A stretch of 64,000 nt of DNA, from assembly GCF_017305915.1 (NCBI RefSeq), contig NZ_JAFKJN010000010.1:62001-126000 (forward strand), given 5' to 3'. The notes below the pieces were generated by a model, which was not told the DNA's origin, ran no database searches, and saw nothing but the letters and a program-made list of their open reading frames with translations. A program made the position numbers and the translations under genes. Source of the stretch: Reyranella sp. (GTDB lineage Bacteria; Pseudomonadota; Alphaproteobacteria; Reyranellales; Reyranellaceae). Of the stretch, positions 55,614-64,000 are shown piece after piece (position 1 is the first letter of the stretch; each line of letters begins with the position of its first letter).

Positions 55614-56019
55614 CATGCCGCGGTGGCGCTTGGTCTGTCGCTCGGCTGTCATGCCCACTCAATGCACCTGCTGGGCCGCCCCGGTTGCCCCTGAGGGTCT
55701 CCCTAGGACCACGTTGAGCGAGCCTCGGGAGCACGTTGGGGGTTCATGGACGTTTTTGAGTCCGCATGTGAGCGACCGATCGCAGCACGGGCTCGCTGTC
55801 TTTCCCCCGGGTAGGGTGGCCGGTCGGCCCAATAGGCACGCGAGCGCCGCCGGGCCCATGCCTCCTCCACCCGCCAGCGATCGCAACCGGGCGCAGCGTA
55901 GGGCACAGCCGGAGGGAGAGGGAGCGAGCGTAAGGCGCGGCGCGAGCCGCTTCGACTTTGCCCAGGCCTAGGCGCACCCGCAGCGTACCTGGTCCGATCG
56001 CGCACAAGAGAGAAAGGCT
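55614..56019. other. region without recognisable genes after ctaB
   Basis: About 400 bases, very GC rich and with open frames in most phases but no family similarity or ribosome-binding sites. It separates the oxidase operon from the mobile-element remnants and is probably decayed accessory DNA. Confidence 0.5.
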
Positions 56020-56024
56020 GCACG

Positions 56025-56129
56025 GCGACAATCAAGGTGAGAACTGAGCGACAATCAGGATGAGAAAGCGCCGGTGAGGGTGGGTCGAAAGGAGGGCGTA
56101 GCCCGACCGGAGGCCCGCCCCCACCGGCG
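56025..56129. repeat. terminus resembling an IS21-family element end
   Basis: Two near-identical 19-base direct repeats (56025-56043 and 56048-56066, gcgacaatca followed by a tgagaa end, two differences) precede a large hairpin with 17-base arms at 56069-56085 and 56113-56129. Multiple short terminal repeats of this kind are a feature of IS21-family ends. No istA or istB gene is present, so it would be a solo end. Confidence 0.4.
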
Positions 56130-56298
56130 TCGCGTATGGCGGCCGGCCGAGGGTTGGACGAGGTATCGATCTGTCCTGAGTACGAGAGATCGACATCTCG
56201 CTGCGGCCCGATCGGATTCCGATCGGCGAGGTGCGTGGCGCGTTCATCTCAACGGTTGTGCGGAGGTCGCTGCCGCCAGGGCAACGGCGTGTCGTCTC

Positions 56299-56582
56299 GC
56301 CAGGAAGCACTCAAGCTCCGAGACGCGCTACTACGTCGGCCTCAATCCCGAGGATGCTCTGAGGCTGCCGACGAAGAACCTAACGATGCGCACGACGCGA
56401 CACACTTGCATCACGCTGAACCATTCGCTGGCGTCCCGCGTGAGCCGATCCGTGCCATCACGGGCCACGAGCCCGACACGATCGACCAAGTCCTGAATTG
56501 CTACGCCGCTGTAACGTCCGACCAAGCTGCTGCGGCTCTCAATATCCGACTGGCCTACGAGGCCGAGGGGCGGAGCGCATGA
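56299..56582 (+). pseudogene. tyrosine recombinase (integrase) C-terminal remnant, frameshifted
   Basis: From about 56299 one frame gives SSSETRYYVGLNPEDALRLP and then TKNLTMRTTRHTCITLNH, ending in the conserved Arg of the R-H-x-x-R region. A second frame, from about 56418, gives AGVPREPIRAITGHEPDTID and then QVLNCYAAVT with the likely catalytic tyrosine. The two halves fit the catalytic core of phage-type integrases once the frame change near 56415 is ignored. The N-terminal domain is missing, so the gene is dead. Confidence 0.6.
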
Positions 56583-56699
56583 GTCGCCCGTCTGAGCGCG
56601 TGCGACGGACTTCCCCTGTTCGTTCTCACTGCGGATCACAGCAGAAAGCTGAACCGGCCCGGGTTTGTCGGAGGCTCCAACTCCTGAGAAGGTGGAGCC

Positions 56700-57931
<1,232 letters not shown>

Positions 57932-57976
57932 CTCAAAGCAAACAGCCTCCGGCAAACCCGGGGCGGTTCACACCCG

Positions 57977-58477
57977 TCACTGCAAATGTTGCGGACGAGC
58001 ATCCATGCGGGCTCTCTTGGCCCGAATTTCGCGGGGCCAAGTGCTCGCGATAAACGCCAGGCTCGCGGCGATTTCGCTGTCGGTCAGGCGGTTCTCGAAT
58101 GCCGGCATGTCGGTCTGATATCCAGGGGGATATGCTCGCGGCCCGTACTTCACTGTCCTGAAGAGTGCCTCGTAGGGATGTTCCCAGGTGTGACCAGACG
58201 CATCATGAGGGGGCGCTGGCAATCTCCCGCTCGGTAGTCGCTTTCGCCAATTTGGCTGGCCCTCCAGGGAGGCGCCGTGACAGCTCGCGCAAGCCTCCAT
58301 GTAAATCCGCTTGCCGAGCTCGACTTGAGCGACATTCGTCGGATCAACGCGAAGGCCTTGGTTCCAATCGAACCCCAGGTAGAACGCAGCAACCGCAACG
58401 GACAAGAGGAGCGCGCCTGCAATCCATCCGACCGACCGGCTTCCAAGGGTAAAGGAAGAGATGTGCCAAGTTTTCAC
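57977..58477 (-). CDS. membrane-anchored c-type cytochrome
   Basis: A 166-residue protein with an uncleaved or signal helix near residues 17-35 (SVGWIAGALLLSVAVAAFYL) and a single heme motif CASCH near 64; the axial methionine is probably in YQTDMPAFENRL near 125. The C-terminal helix contains TDSEIAASLAFIASTWP. The start must be the GTG at 58477, since a stop lies 7-9 bases upstream. It is 6 bases from the IS3 right end and lies downstream of the P-type ATPase gene on the same strand. Confidence 0.85.
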   Translation of the reverse strand: MKTWHISSFTLGSRSVGWIAGALLLSVAVAAFYLGFDWNQGLRVDPTNVAQVELGKRIYMEACASCHGASLEGQPNWRKRLPSGRLPAPPHDASGHTWEHPYEALFRTVKYGPRAYPPGYQTDMPAFENRLTDSEIAASLAFIASTWPREIRAKRARMDARPQHLQ

Positions 58478-58571
58478 TGAATGTTAGTTCCTGCTGCGCC
58501 GGCGCGTCGCAGGCGATCCTGAGGAACTCATACTCGATCGCCAATTTCCTGCGTCTGACGGGACACGTTCC

Positions 58572-60761
58572 CTACGACCGGACGCTCGGTGCGCGATGGC
58601 GAGGCACGCCGGCAAAGCTCGTCGGCGCCCGCGGCGCAGGTTTCGTTGCCTCAGCGGCGGACGAAACCACCGTCCGGTCTCCCTTCGTGTGGCGCAGCAG
58701 GCGTGTCGAGTTTGCCAGGATGCCGAAATCCGGGCCTGACTGGGCTGCGGCCGCAAAGACCGGCGGCAGGAGCCCGAAAGCGGCGAGCGCGAGTCCCGTC
58801 AGGTTGTAGACCATAGTGAAACCAAGGTTCAGGCGGACAACGCGCATGGTACGCTTGGCAATACGGAAGACCTCGGGAACAAGTCGCCAGTCCTCGCGCA
58901 TCAGGGCGATGTGAGCTGCCTCGATCGCGACCGGGCTGCCGGCGGCGCCCATGGCAATGCCGACATCGGCCTGCGCCAGCGCCGGCGCGTCGTTGACACC
59001 ATCGCCCACCATCACGACGACCCGCCCTTCGGCCTGGTGCGCCTTAACGATCGCGATCTTGTCTTCGGGAAGCAAGTTGGCGCGGTAAGCGATGCCGAGC
59101 GTGCCGGCCAGAGCCGCGGCCGTGCGTTCGTTGTCGCCGGTCAACAGTTCGATGCGCACGATGCCGAGCGTCGTAAGTTCGGCCAGCGCGGCCGGGACTT
59201 CCGCGCGCATGACATCCCGCGCGGCCAGCATTCCAATCGCTGATTTATTGCGCGCAACGAATAGTAGCGTCTTGCCCTGAGCCTCGAACTTGGCTGCGAT
59301 CGGTGGGATCGCATGTTCCGGCAGCATGCGCCGGCTGCCGACCGAAATGACCGCGCCGTCCGCTGCCCGCATGCACACGCCCTGGCCCGGCATCGCCTGG
59401 AACTCCCTTGGATCGCCGAGACGCAACGCTCGCGCCGTGGCGACTTCGCGCACGGCCGCGGCGAGCGGGTGTTCCGAATAGCGCTCCGCAGTCGCGGCGA
59501 GCTGTAGCAGGCCGTCACTGTCGAACGCCTCGTCGAGGGCCACCACGTCGGTGATGGCAGGCTTGCCGAGGGTGAGCGTGCCGGTCTTGTCGAGCAGCAC
59601 GACGTCGGCCTTGGCCAACAGCTCCACATACTTGCTGCCCTTGATCAGCAGGCCGCGGCGCGCCGAGGCGCCGATCGAGGCGATCATCGCCACAGGCGTC
59701 GCCATGGCGAAGGAGCAGGAACAGGCAACCATCAGCACCGCAGCCGTCGCGAGCGGGTCGTGGCTCACCGCGAAGGTGAGGATGGCGATGGCGATGACGA
59801 ATGGCAGGTACCAGGTCGCGAACCTGTCAGCGATCCGCTGCACCGGGGCCCTGTGGCGCTCGGCTTCCTCGACCATCCGGATGACCCGACCAAAGGTCGT
59901 GTCCGCGCCGACACCGGCTGCCCGCACCCGCATGCTTCCAAGGCGAGCGAAGCTGGCGGCGAAGACCCGGGACCCCGGCCCAGCCTCGACGGGCATCGAC
60001 TCGCCGGTGATGGCGGCTTGGTCGACGGTCGCCTGACCGTCGAGCACCTCCCCATCGACCGGGATCTTCTCACCTGGTCGGACCACCACGATGTCGCCGA
60101 CCTGCACCTGTGCGATCGGCACCTCTATCTCTGATCCGTCCCGCTCGATGCGCGCGGTCTCGGGCGCCATTGCGGTCAGGTCACGCACCGCGCGCCGCGC
60201 GCGTGTTGCCGTGTAGTGCTCGATCTGATCGGCGAGGCGCATGAAGAACACGACCAGCACAGCGGCGGCCCACTGCCCTGTGACAACCGCGGCAAGCATG
60301 CCGACGGTCATCAAGGTGTGCGACGTGATCCGACGCCGGAGCGCCGCGCGCATCACGTTGTGGAAGATCGGGTAGCCGCCGAGCACCACAACAGTGGTCC
60401 AGACTGGCCACGGAACGAAATCCTCCAGACGGTCGAGCAGGCCGAACCACTCGCCGAGGACGGCCAGAAGCACGACAATGCCAAGCACCAGGCCGAAGCC
60501 CCAAAGCAGGGTACTCGAGAGCCCGGCAAGGCGGTTGCTCGAGGTGCCCGCGTCGTCAGGAGTTGCATGACAAGCGCAAGCCTCATCGGCGCAAGCGGCA
60601 GCCGAAAGGCCGACGGGCAGCGTCTCCTGACAGCCACAGTCCGCGTCGGAGCCCATGGCCGGCTTCGGGCCAGGCGACGTAACGCCTGTGGAATAGCCGC
60701 AAGAGTCATTGCAGCACCCTTCGGCCGGCGCGGCGGATGTCGTCTCGGTGCGTTTCAGCAT
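58572..60761 (-). CDS. P1B-type heavy-metal ATPase with CSC motif
   Basis: A 729-residue metal-transporting P-type ATPase. Phosphorylation site DKTGTLT with D391, actuator motif TGES, the HP locus SEHPLAAAV, and the hinge GDGVNDAPAL are intact. The transmembrane metal motif is ACSCSFAMATP (C347, C349) rather than CPC. The first 75 residues have no heavy-metal-associated domain but many cysteines (CCNDSC, DCGCQ, ACADEACACH), a likely metal-sensing tail. Overlaps the ArsR gene by 7 bases, so it is probably controlled by it. Metal unknown; Zn, Cd, Co or Cu are possible. Confidence 0.9.
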   Translation of the reverse strand: MLKRTETTSAAPAEGCCNDSCGYSTGVTSPGPKPAMGSDADCGCQETLPVGLSAAACADEACACHATPDDAGTSSNRLAGLSSTLLWGFGLVLGIVVLLAVLGEWFGLLDRLEDFVPWPVWTTVVVLGGYPIFHNVMRAALRRRITSHTLMTVGMLAAVVTGQWAAAVLVVFFMRLADQIEHYTATRARRAVRDLTAMAPETARIERDGSEIEVPIAQVQVGDIVVVRPGEKIPVDGEVLDGQATVDQAAITGESMPVEAGPGSRVFAASFARLGSMRVRAAGVGADTTFGRVIRMVEEAERHRAPVQRIADRFATWYLPFVIAIAILTFAVSHDPLATAAVLMVACSCSFAMATPVAMIASIGASARRGLLIKGSKYVELLAKADVVLLDKTGTLTLGKPAITDVVALDEAFDSDGLLQLAATAERYSEHPLAAAVREVATARALRLGDPREFQAMPGQGVCMRAADGAVISVGSRRMLPEHAIPPIAAKFEAQGKTLLFVARNKSAIGMLAARDVMRAEVPAALAELTTLGIVRIELLTGDNERTAAALAGTLGIAYRANLLPEDKIAIVKAHQAEGRVVVMVGDGVNDAPALAQADVGIAMGAAGSPVAIEAAHIALMREDWRLVPEVFRIAKRTMRVVRLNLGFTMVYNLTGLALAAFGLLPPVFAAAAQSGPDFGILANSTRLLRHTKGDRTVVSSAAEATKPAPRAPTSFAGVPRHRAPSVRS

Positions 60762-61153
60762 GGCTCCTCCTCGCCGCCGATCTGTGTGCAGGCGATGACA
60801 CCGCGGGCGCGATCAGCCAGGAGTTCCTCGGAGAGACGAAGCAGCATCTCGACGCGCGGGTCGCTCAGGCTGTAGCGGACGAAGCGGCCCTCCTGCTCGC
60901 GCCGGACGAGGCCACAGTCATAGAGACACCCGAGGTGGTTGGAGACATTGGACTGAGCCAGGCCGGTCAACGCCACGATCTCACCGACGGCCAGGGCGCC
61001 CGAACGCAGTGCCTCCAAGATCGACAGGCGAGAAGGATCGGAGAGGCCGCGGCACAGCTTCGCCATCGTTTCGGCCTTCCGCCGCAGCGCGGTTGGCCGG
61101 GCATGTTCCGCCATCGGGGTGAAGGCGCGGGTGCGGCGGGTTTGTAAGGTCAT
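60755..61153 (-). CDS. ArsR/SmtB family metalloregulator
   Basis: A 132-residue winged-helix repressor: GLSDPSRLSILEALRSG, recognition helix AQSNVSNHLGCLYDCGLV, and wing RREQEGRFVRYSL. Cysteines in HLGCLYDCGLV and near the C-terminus (ACTQIG, final EPC) can bind a metal. Such proteins release DNA upon binding Zn, Cd, Pb or As. It is in an operon with the CSC-type ATPase and divergent from the HMA/ATPase pair. Confidence 0.9.
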   Translation of the reverse strand: MTLQTRRTRAFTPMAEHARPTALRRKAETMAKLCRGLSDPSRLSILEALRSGALAVGEIVALTGLAQSNVSNHLGCLYDCGLVRREQEGRFVRYSLSDPRVEMLLRLSEELLADRARGVIACTQIGGEEEPC

Positions 61154-61163
61154 ATAAACATAT

Positions 61164-61178
61164 TATCACTGAATGATA
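61164..61178. promoter_or_regulatory. ArsR operator candidate
   Basis: A perfect 5-base inverted repeat, tatca-ctgaa-tgata, lies 11 bases upstream of the ArsR start, in an A/T-rich segment (61151-61180) that also has a catat direct repeat. Position and symmetry fit an autoregulatory ArsR site. Confidence 0.55.
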
Positions 61179-61314
61179 TGATGTCCAATACCACTATCTG
61201 GGGACATTGCTCGGCACTCCGCAGTCGTGAAACACAACGCTTCTCCATTCCTCATTTGACCTTGGGGTTAACTCCAAGCGCTAACATCCGCTTGGTTCGA
61301 TTGGGAGCGATCAG

Positions 61315-61542
61315 ATGAAGACGGACACGTTGAAGATCGAGGGCATGCACTGCGGTGGCTGCGCCGAAACCATCAAGTCCTTGGTCGAGAAGCAGCCGGG
61401 TGTGCAGGCAGTCTCGGTTTCCTTCGACGAAAGTCGGGCCCGCATTCTCTACGACCCGAACACGACTCGCGAAGACCAGTTGGTTTCAGTGGTTCAGCAG
61501 CCGGGATTCCGCGTCGTCGGACGCGATTCCGAGGGAGGCTGA
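61315..61542 (+). CDS. heavy-metal-associated (CopZ-like) chaperone
   Basis: A 75-residue HMA-domain protein with the metal motif GMHCGGC near residues 10-16 and the usual beta-alpha-beta fold. It carries Cu(I) or another soft metal to a P1B ATPase. It is followed by the ATPase gene after 1 base, and the two are clearly cotranscribed. Confidence 0.92.
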   Translation: MKTDTLKIEGMHCGGCAETIKSLVEKQPGVQAVSVSFDESRARILYDPNTTREDQLVSVVQQPGFRVVGRDSEGG

Positions 61543-61543
61543 C

Positions 61544-63997
61544 ATGAGCATTGCAGAAAGCGTTTCGGCGCCATTCCGACCCTGGAGCGAGGAACCGGCA
61601 GGCCGACCGGATCGGCGGAAAATCCGCGCTCGCATCGGCGGCCTTCATTGCTCGCTCTGTACCGGCACCATCGAGAAGGCGCTTGGTCGAATGCCAGGAG
61701 TCGACAAGGTCGCGGTCAGCCTCACGCACGAGCAGGCGCTCGTCGAATACGATCCATCCATCGCGCGGCCCGAGCAGCTGCTGCAGACCTTGAAGGACAT
61801 CGGCTACACGATCTCCGATCCGCGCAAGCTCAGGGCCTACGAGGAAGAGGAACGTGACCTGGTCCACGAGGCGCGGCGGTTTGTTCTTGCCGTCGTCCTT
61901 ACGGTCGCGACGATTCCGATCATTGCCGATCCGACAGTAGGATGGATCGGCTTCCTGCCGGCGCTGGTCTGCCTCAGCCTCGGGGCCTTTGTGTTTTTCG
62001 TCCTCCGGTCGACGGGCTTGTGGGCGGCGGTCGGCGCGGCAGCAGGTCTCGCGGTCATGGCCCTCTCACTGCTCTATCTCAATCTCGCAGGACATCTGAC
62101 CTCGGTCGCGCCCTGGCTCGCCGGCGCTCTTGCTCTGGTCCTCGTCTTCGGCGTGGGCCAGCACATCCTGCGCATGGCTTTCCAAGCCTTGCGGCGTGGC
62201 ATCCTCAATCAACACGTCCTGCTCGAGATCGGTGCTTTTGCCGGCATCGCCGGCGGTATCATCGGCCTGCTCCTGGACAGGCCTGACTATCCGACTGCCG
62301 CGTTCTTTTCGGTGTCGGTCATGGTCGGCACCTACCACATTTTCTCGGAGTGGCTGTCGCTGATCGTCAAGACCCGCAGCTCGCAGGCCGTGAAACGGCT
62401 GCTCGACCTTCGGCCCGCGACCGCCCGCGTCGTCCGCGACGGCCAGGAGCTCGAAGTTCCGATTGAGGAGGTAAAAATTGGCGACCATGTGCGCATCCGC
62501 CCCGGCGAGCGCATTCCGACCGACGGCGTTGTCGTAAGCGGTTACTCGGGGGTCGATCAGTCACTGGTGACCGGCGAGTCTCTTCCGGTCGAAAGGCGAG
62601 AGGGTGATCCTGTCATCGGCGGCTCGATCAACGGCAGCGGCACGCTGCTGGTGAAGACAACGGCCGTAGGCGAAGGCAGCTTCCTCCAGCATGTCATCCG
62701 CCATGTCGAGGACGCGCGGGCGCTGAAACCCGGAATCCTCCATCTGGTGGATCGTGTGTTGCGCATTTACACGCCGACCGTCCTGATCGTTGCAGCCTTG
62801 GCTGTCGTCGGCTGGCTGATCGGCTCATGGCTGAGCACCGGCCACGCCGACGTGGAGCGTGCCGTCTTTGCCGGTTTGAGTGTCTTGGTCATGGGCTACC
62901 CCTGCGCCGTCGGCATCTCGGCACCGCTGTCCATTGTTCGCGGCGCAGGCCAGGCAGCAGAGCGTGGCGTCCTCATGCGGACGGGCGAGGCCTTCCAGGG
63001 CTTTCGCCTCGTCGAGAAGATCGTCCTCGACAAGACGGGAACCCTGACCGAGGGGCGCCCCACGGTGCGAGAAATCGAAGCGCTGGCGGGACAAGAGCAC
63101 GAGCTTCTCGCTGTAGCCGCCGCGGCGGAAACCCGATCAGAGCATCCGCTCGCCCAGGCACTTGTCAAAGCAGCCTTTGAGCGTTCGATCACGCCGCCGG
63201 ATGTGGAGGCCTTCGAAGCATTCCCCGGACGAGGTGTCATCGCGCGCATTGGCGACGCGGAGGTGATCGTTGGTAGCCCCCGATTCATGTCGGAGCGGAA
63301 TGTCGCCCTCGGCACCCTTGAGGAGAAGACTGGGGCCCTCGAAGCAGCCGGCCGCACTGTTATCGCCGTAGCGAAAGAGGGGCGGTTGCTGGGCATCGTC
63401 GCCGTGGGCGACACGGTTCGGCCGGACGCCGCTTCGGCGGTCGCGACCCTGTGCAAGGCTGGCCTCTCGACAGTTCTTGTCACGGGCGACAACGAGCGGG
63501 CGGCACGACGCATTGGCAGGGAGGTCGGCATAGACGACGTGCATGCCGGCGTTCTGCCACAGGACAAGGCCGCGATCGTGCGCCGGCTGCAGGCCGATGC
63601 CCGCGTGGCAATGGTCGGCGACGGCATAAATGATGCCCCTGCCTTGATGCAAGCCGATATCGGCATTGCCATGGGCGGCGGCACCGATATCGCTTTGGAG
63701 TCGGCGGACATCATCATCCTATCCAACCGACTGAGTGCTCTCTCCGAAGCGCGGGACATCAGCAGCCGGAGCTATCGCAAGATGGTTCAGAACGTCGTCC
63801 TGGCCTTCATGTTCAATGGTGGTGGTATCCCGCTTGCCGCGACCGGCCTTATCCACCCGATCTGGGCCATGGTCGCGATGGCGGTGAGCGTCACCGCCAT
63901 CTTCATCAACTCGCTCTGGGGCAATCCACGGCTATTTTTCGAGGCGATCGGCAGCGTCGGGCGGCCCATTGCCGCCGCCTTGCCGCAGGGTGCGTGA
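61544..63997 (+). CDS. P1B-type heavy-metal ATPase with N-terminal HMA domain and YPC motif
   Basis: An 817-residue metal ATPase. HMA domain at residues 28-92 with GLHCSLC (C36, C39); eight membrane helices; actuator TGES; DKTGTLT with D496; HP locus SEHPLAQAL; GDGINDAPAL. The transmembrane motif reads MGYPCAVGISAPL (C454) instead of CPC, so one of the two usual cysteines is replaced by tyrosine. The C-terminal region FMFNGGGIPLAATGLIHP is typical. Transcribed with the HMA protein; metal unknown. The last bases of the window after the stop hold nothing. Confidence 0.92.
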   Translation: MSIAESVSAPFRPWSEEPAGRPDRRKIRARIGGLHCSLCTGTIEKALGRMPGVDKVAVSLTHEQALVEYDPSIARPEQLLQTLKDIGYTISDPRKLRAYEEEERDLVHEARRFVLAVVLTVATIPIIADPTVGWIGFLPALVCLSLGAFVFFVLRSTGLWAAVGAAAGLAVMALSLLYLNLAGHLTSVAPWLAGALALVLVFGVGQHILRMAFQALRRGILNQHVLLEIGAFAGIAGGIIGLLLDRPDYPTAAFFSVSVMVGTYHIFSEWLSLIVKTRSSQAVKRLLDLRPATARVVRDGQELEVPIEEVKIGDHVRIRPGERIPTDGVVVSGYSGVDQSLVTGESLPVERREGDPVIGGSINGSGTLLVKTTAVGEGSFLQHVIRHVEDARALKPGILHLVDRVLRIYTPTVLIVAALAVVGWLIGSWLSTGHADVERAVFAGLSVLVMGYPCAVGISAPLSIVRGAGQAAERGVLMRTGEAFQGFRLVEKIVLDKTGTLTEGRPTVREIEALAGQEHELLAVAAAAETRSEHPLAQALVKAAFERSITPPDVEAFEAFPGRGVIARIGDAEVIVGSPRFMSERNVALGTLEEKTGALEAAGRTVIAVAKEGRLLGIVAVGDTVRPDAASAVATLCKAGLSTVLVTGDNERAARRIGREVGIDDVHAGVLPQDKAAIVRRLQADARVAMVGDGINDAPALMQADIGIAMGGGTDIALESADIIILSNRLSALSEARDISSRSYRKMVQNVVLAFMFNGGGIPLAATGLIHPIWAMVAMAVSVTAIFINSLWGNPRLFFEAIGSVGRPIAAALPQGA

Positions 63998-64000
63998 ATC

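Noticed and set aside
57971..57979. Truncation of the cytochrome c gene by the IS3 element.
   Set aside because: The gene stops 6 bases outside the IS end and its C-terminal helix looks complete.

Overview
The window is high-GC DNA (third codon positions overwhelmingly G or C) with gene families and gene orders typical of Alphaproteobacteria, for example a MoxR/DUF58/DUF4159 membrane operon, YqgE, a stand-alone Ku, a branched-chain 2-oxoacid dehydrogenase operon and a second aa3-type oxidase cluster resembling the CoxMNOP arrangement of rhizobia. I cannot fix the genus from sequence alone.

Layout. 1-7838: a Nudix hydrolase facing a four-gene MoxR ATPase / DUF58 / DUF4159 / VWA-like membrane operon. 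8210-16272: small-molecule and aromatic-type metabolism (transglutaminase-like protein, GFA protein, LigB-type dioxygenase, pirin, SDRs, Rieske oxygenase, 2-hydroxychromene-2-carboxylate isomerase-like protein). This stretch also holds paired palindromic elements, one of which carries a frameshifted DUF559 endonuclease gene. 16269-19720: quinone oxidoreductase followed by a carbamoyltransferase / DUF5989 / SxtJ trio, including a 50-codon gene. 19829-30233: TetR and HAD genes, acyl-CoA carboxylase beta, RecX, ArsC, a redox-type membrane adenylate cyclase, twin TPR proteins and a fused indolepyruvate ferredoxin oxidoreductase. 30476-33959: YqgE, then two tandem Prx5-type peroxiredoxins, a shikimate dehydrogenase-like gene and an SDR. 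33919-42186: an MFS/TetR pair with three phased operators, Ku with a BRCT-TPR partner, and a LOG-family protein. 42361-47305: complete bkd operon (E1 alpha, E1 beta, E2, E3). 47330 to at least 58477: an accessory region that begins at a decayed tRNA-Arg and contains a cytochrome c gene, a full cytochrome oxidase operon with heme o synthase, remnants of an integrase and of IS21 and IS630 elements, and an intact IS3-family element. 57977-63997: cytochrome c and two divergent P1B-type metal ATPases with an ArsR regulator and a CopZ-like chaperone.

The most notable finding is the first peroxiredoxin (31220-31702). Its peroxidatic cysteine codon is an in-frame UGA. The Cys-encoding paralogue lies immediately downstream and is about 80 percent identical. 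A stem-loop with a G-U-containing apical loop starts a few bases after the UGA, and codon choice departs from the G/C-ending norm exactly across this segment. Together these indicate a selenocysteine peroxiredoxin with an in-frame bacterial SECIS element. The selA/selB/selC/selD genes are not in this window and must be sought elsewhere in the genome.

A second candidate system is a family of two-ended palindromic elements (11264-11408, 12769-13246, 22838-22932). One copy encloses the DUF559 endonuclease gene, suggesting an endonuclease-linked REP-like mobile element.
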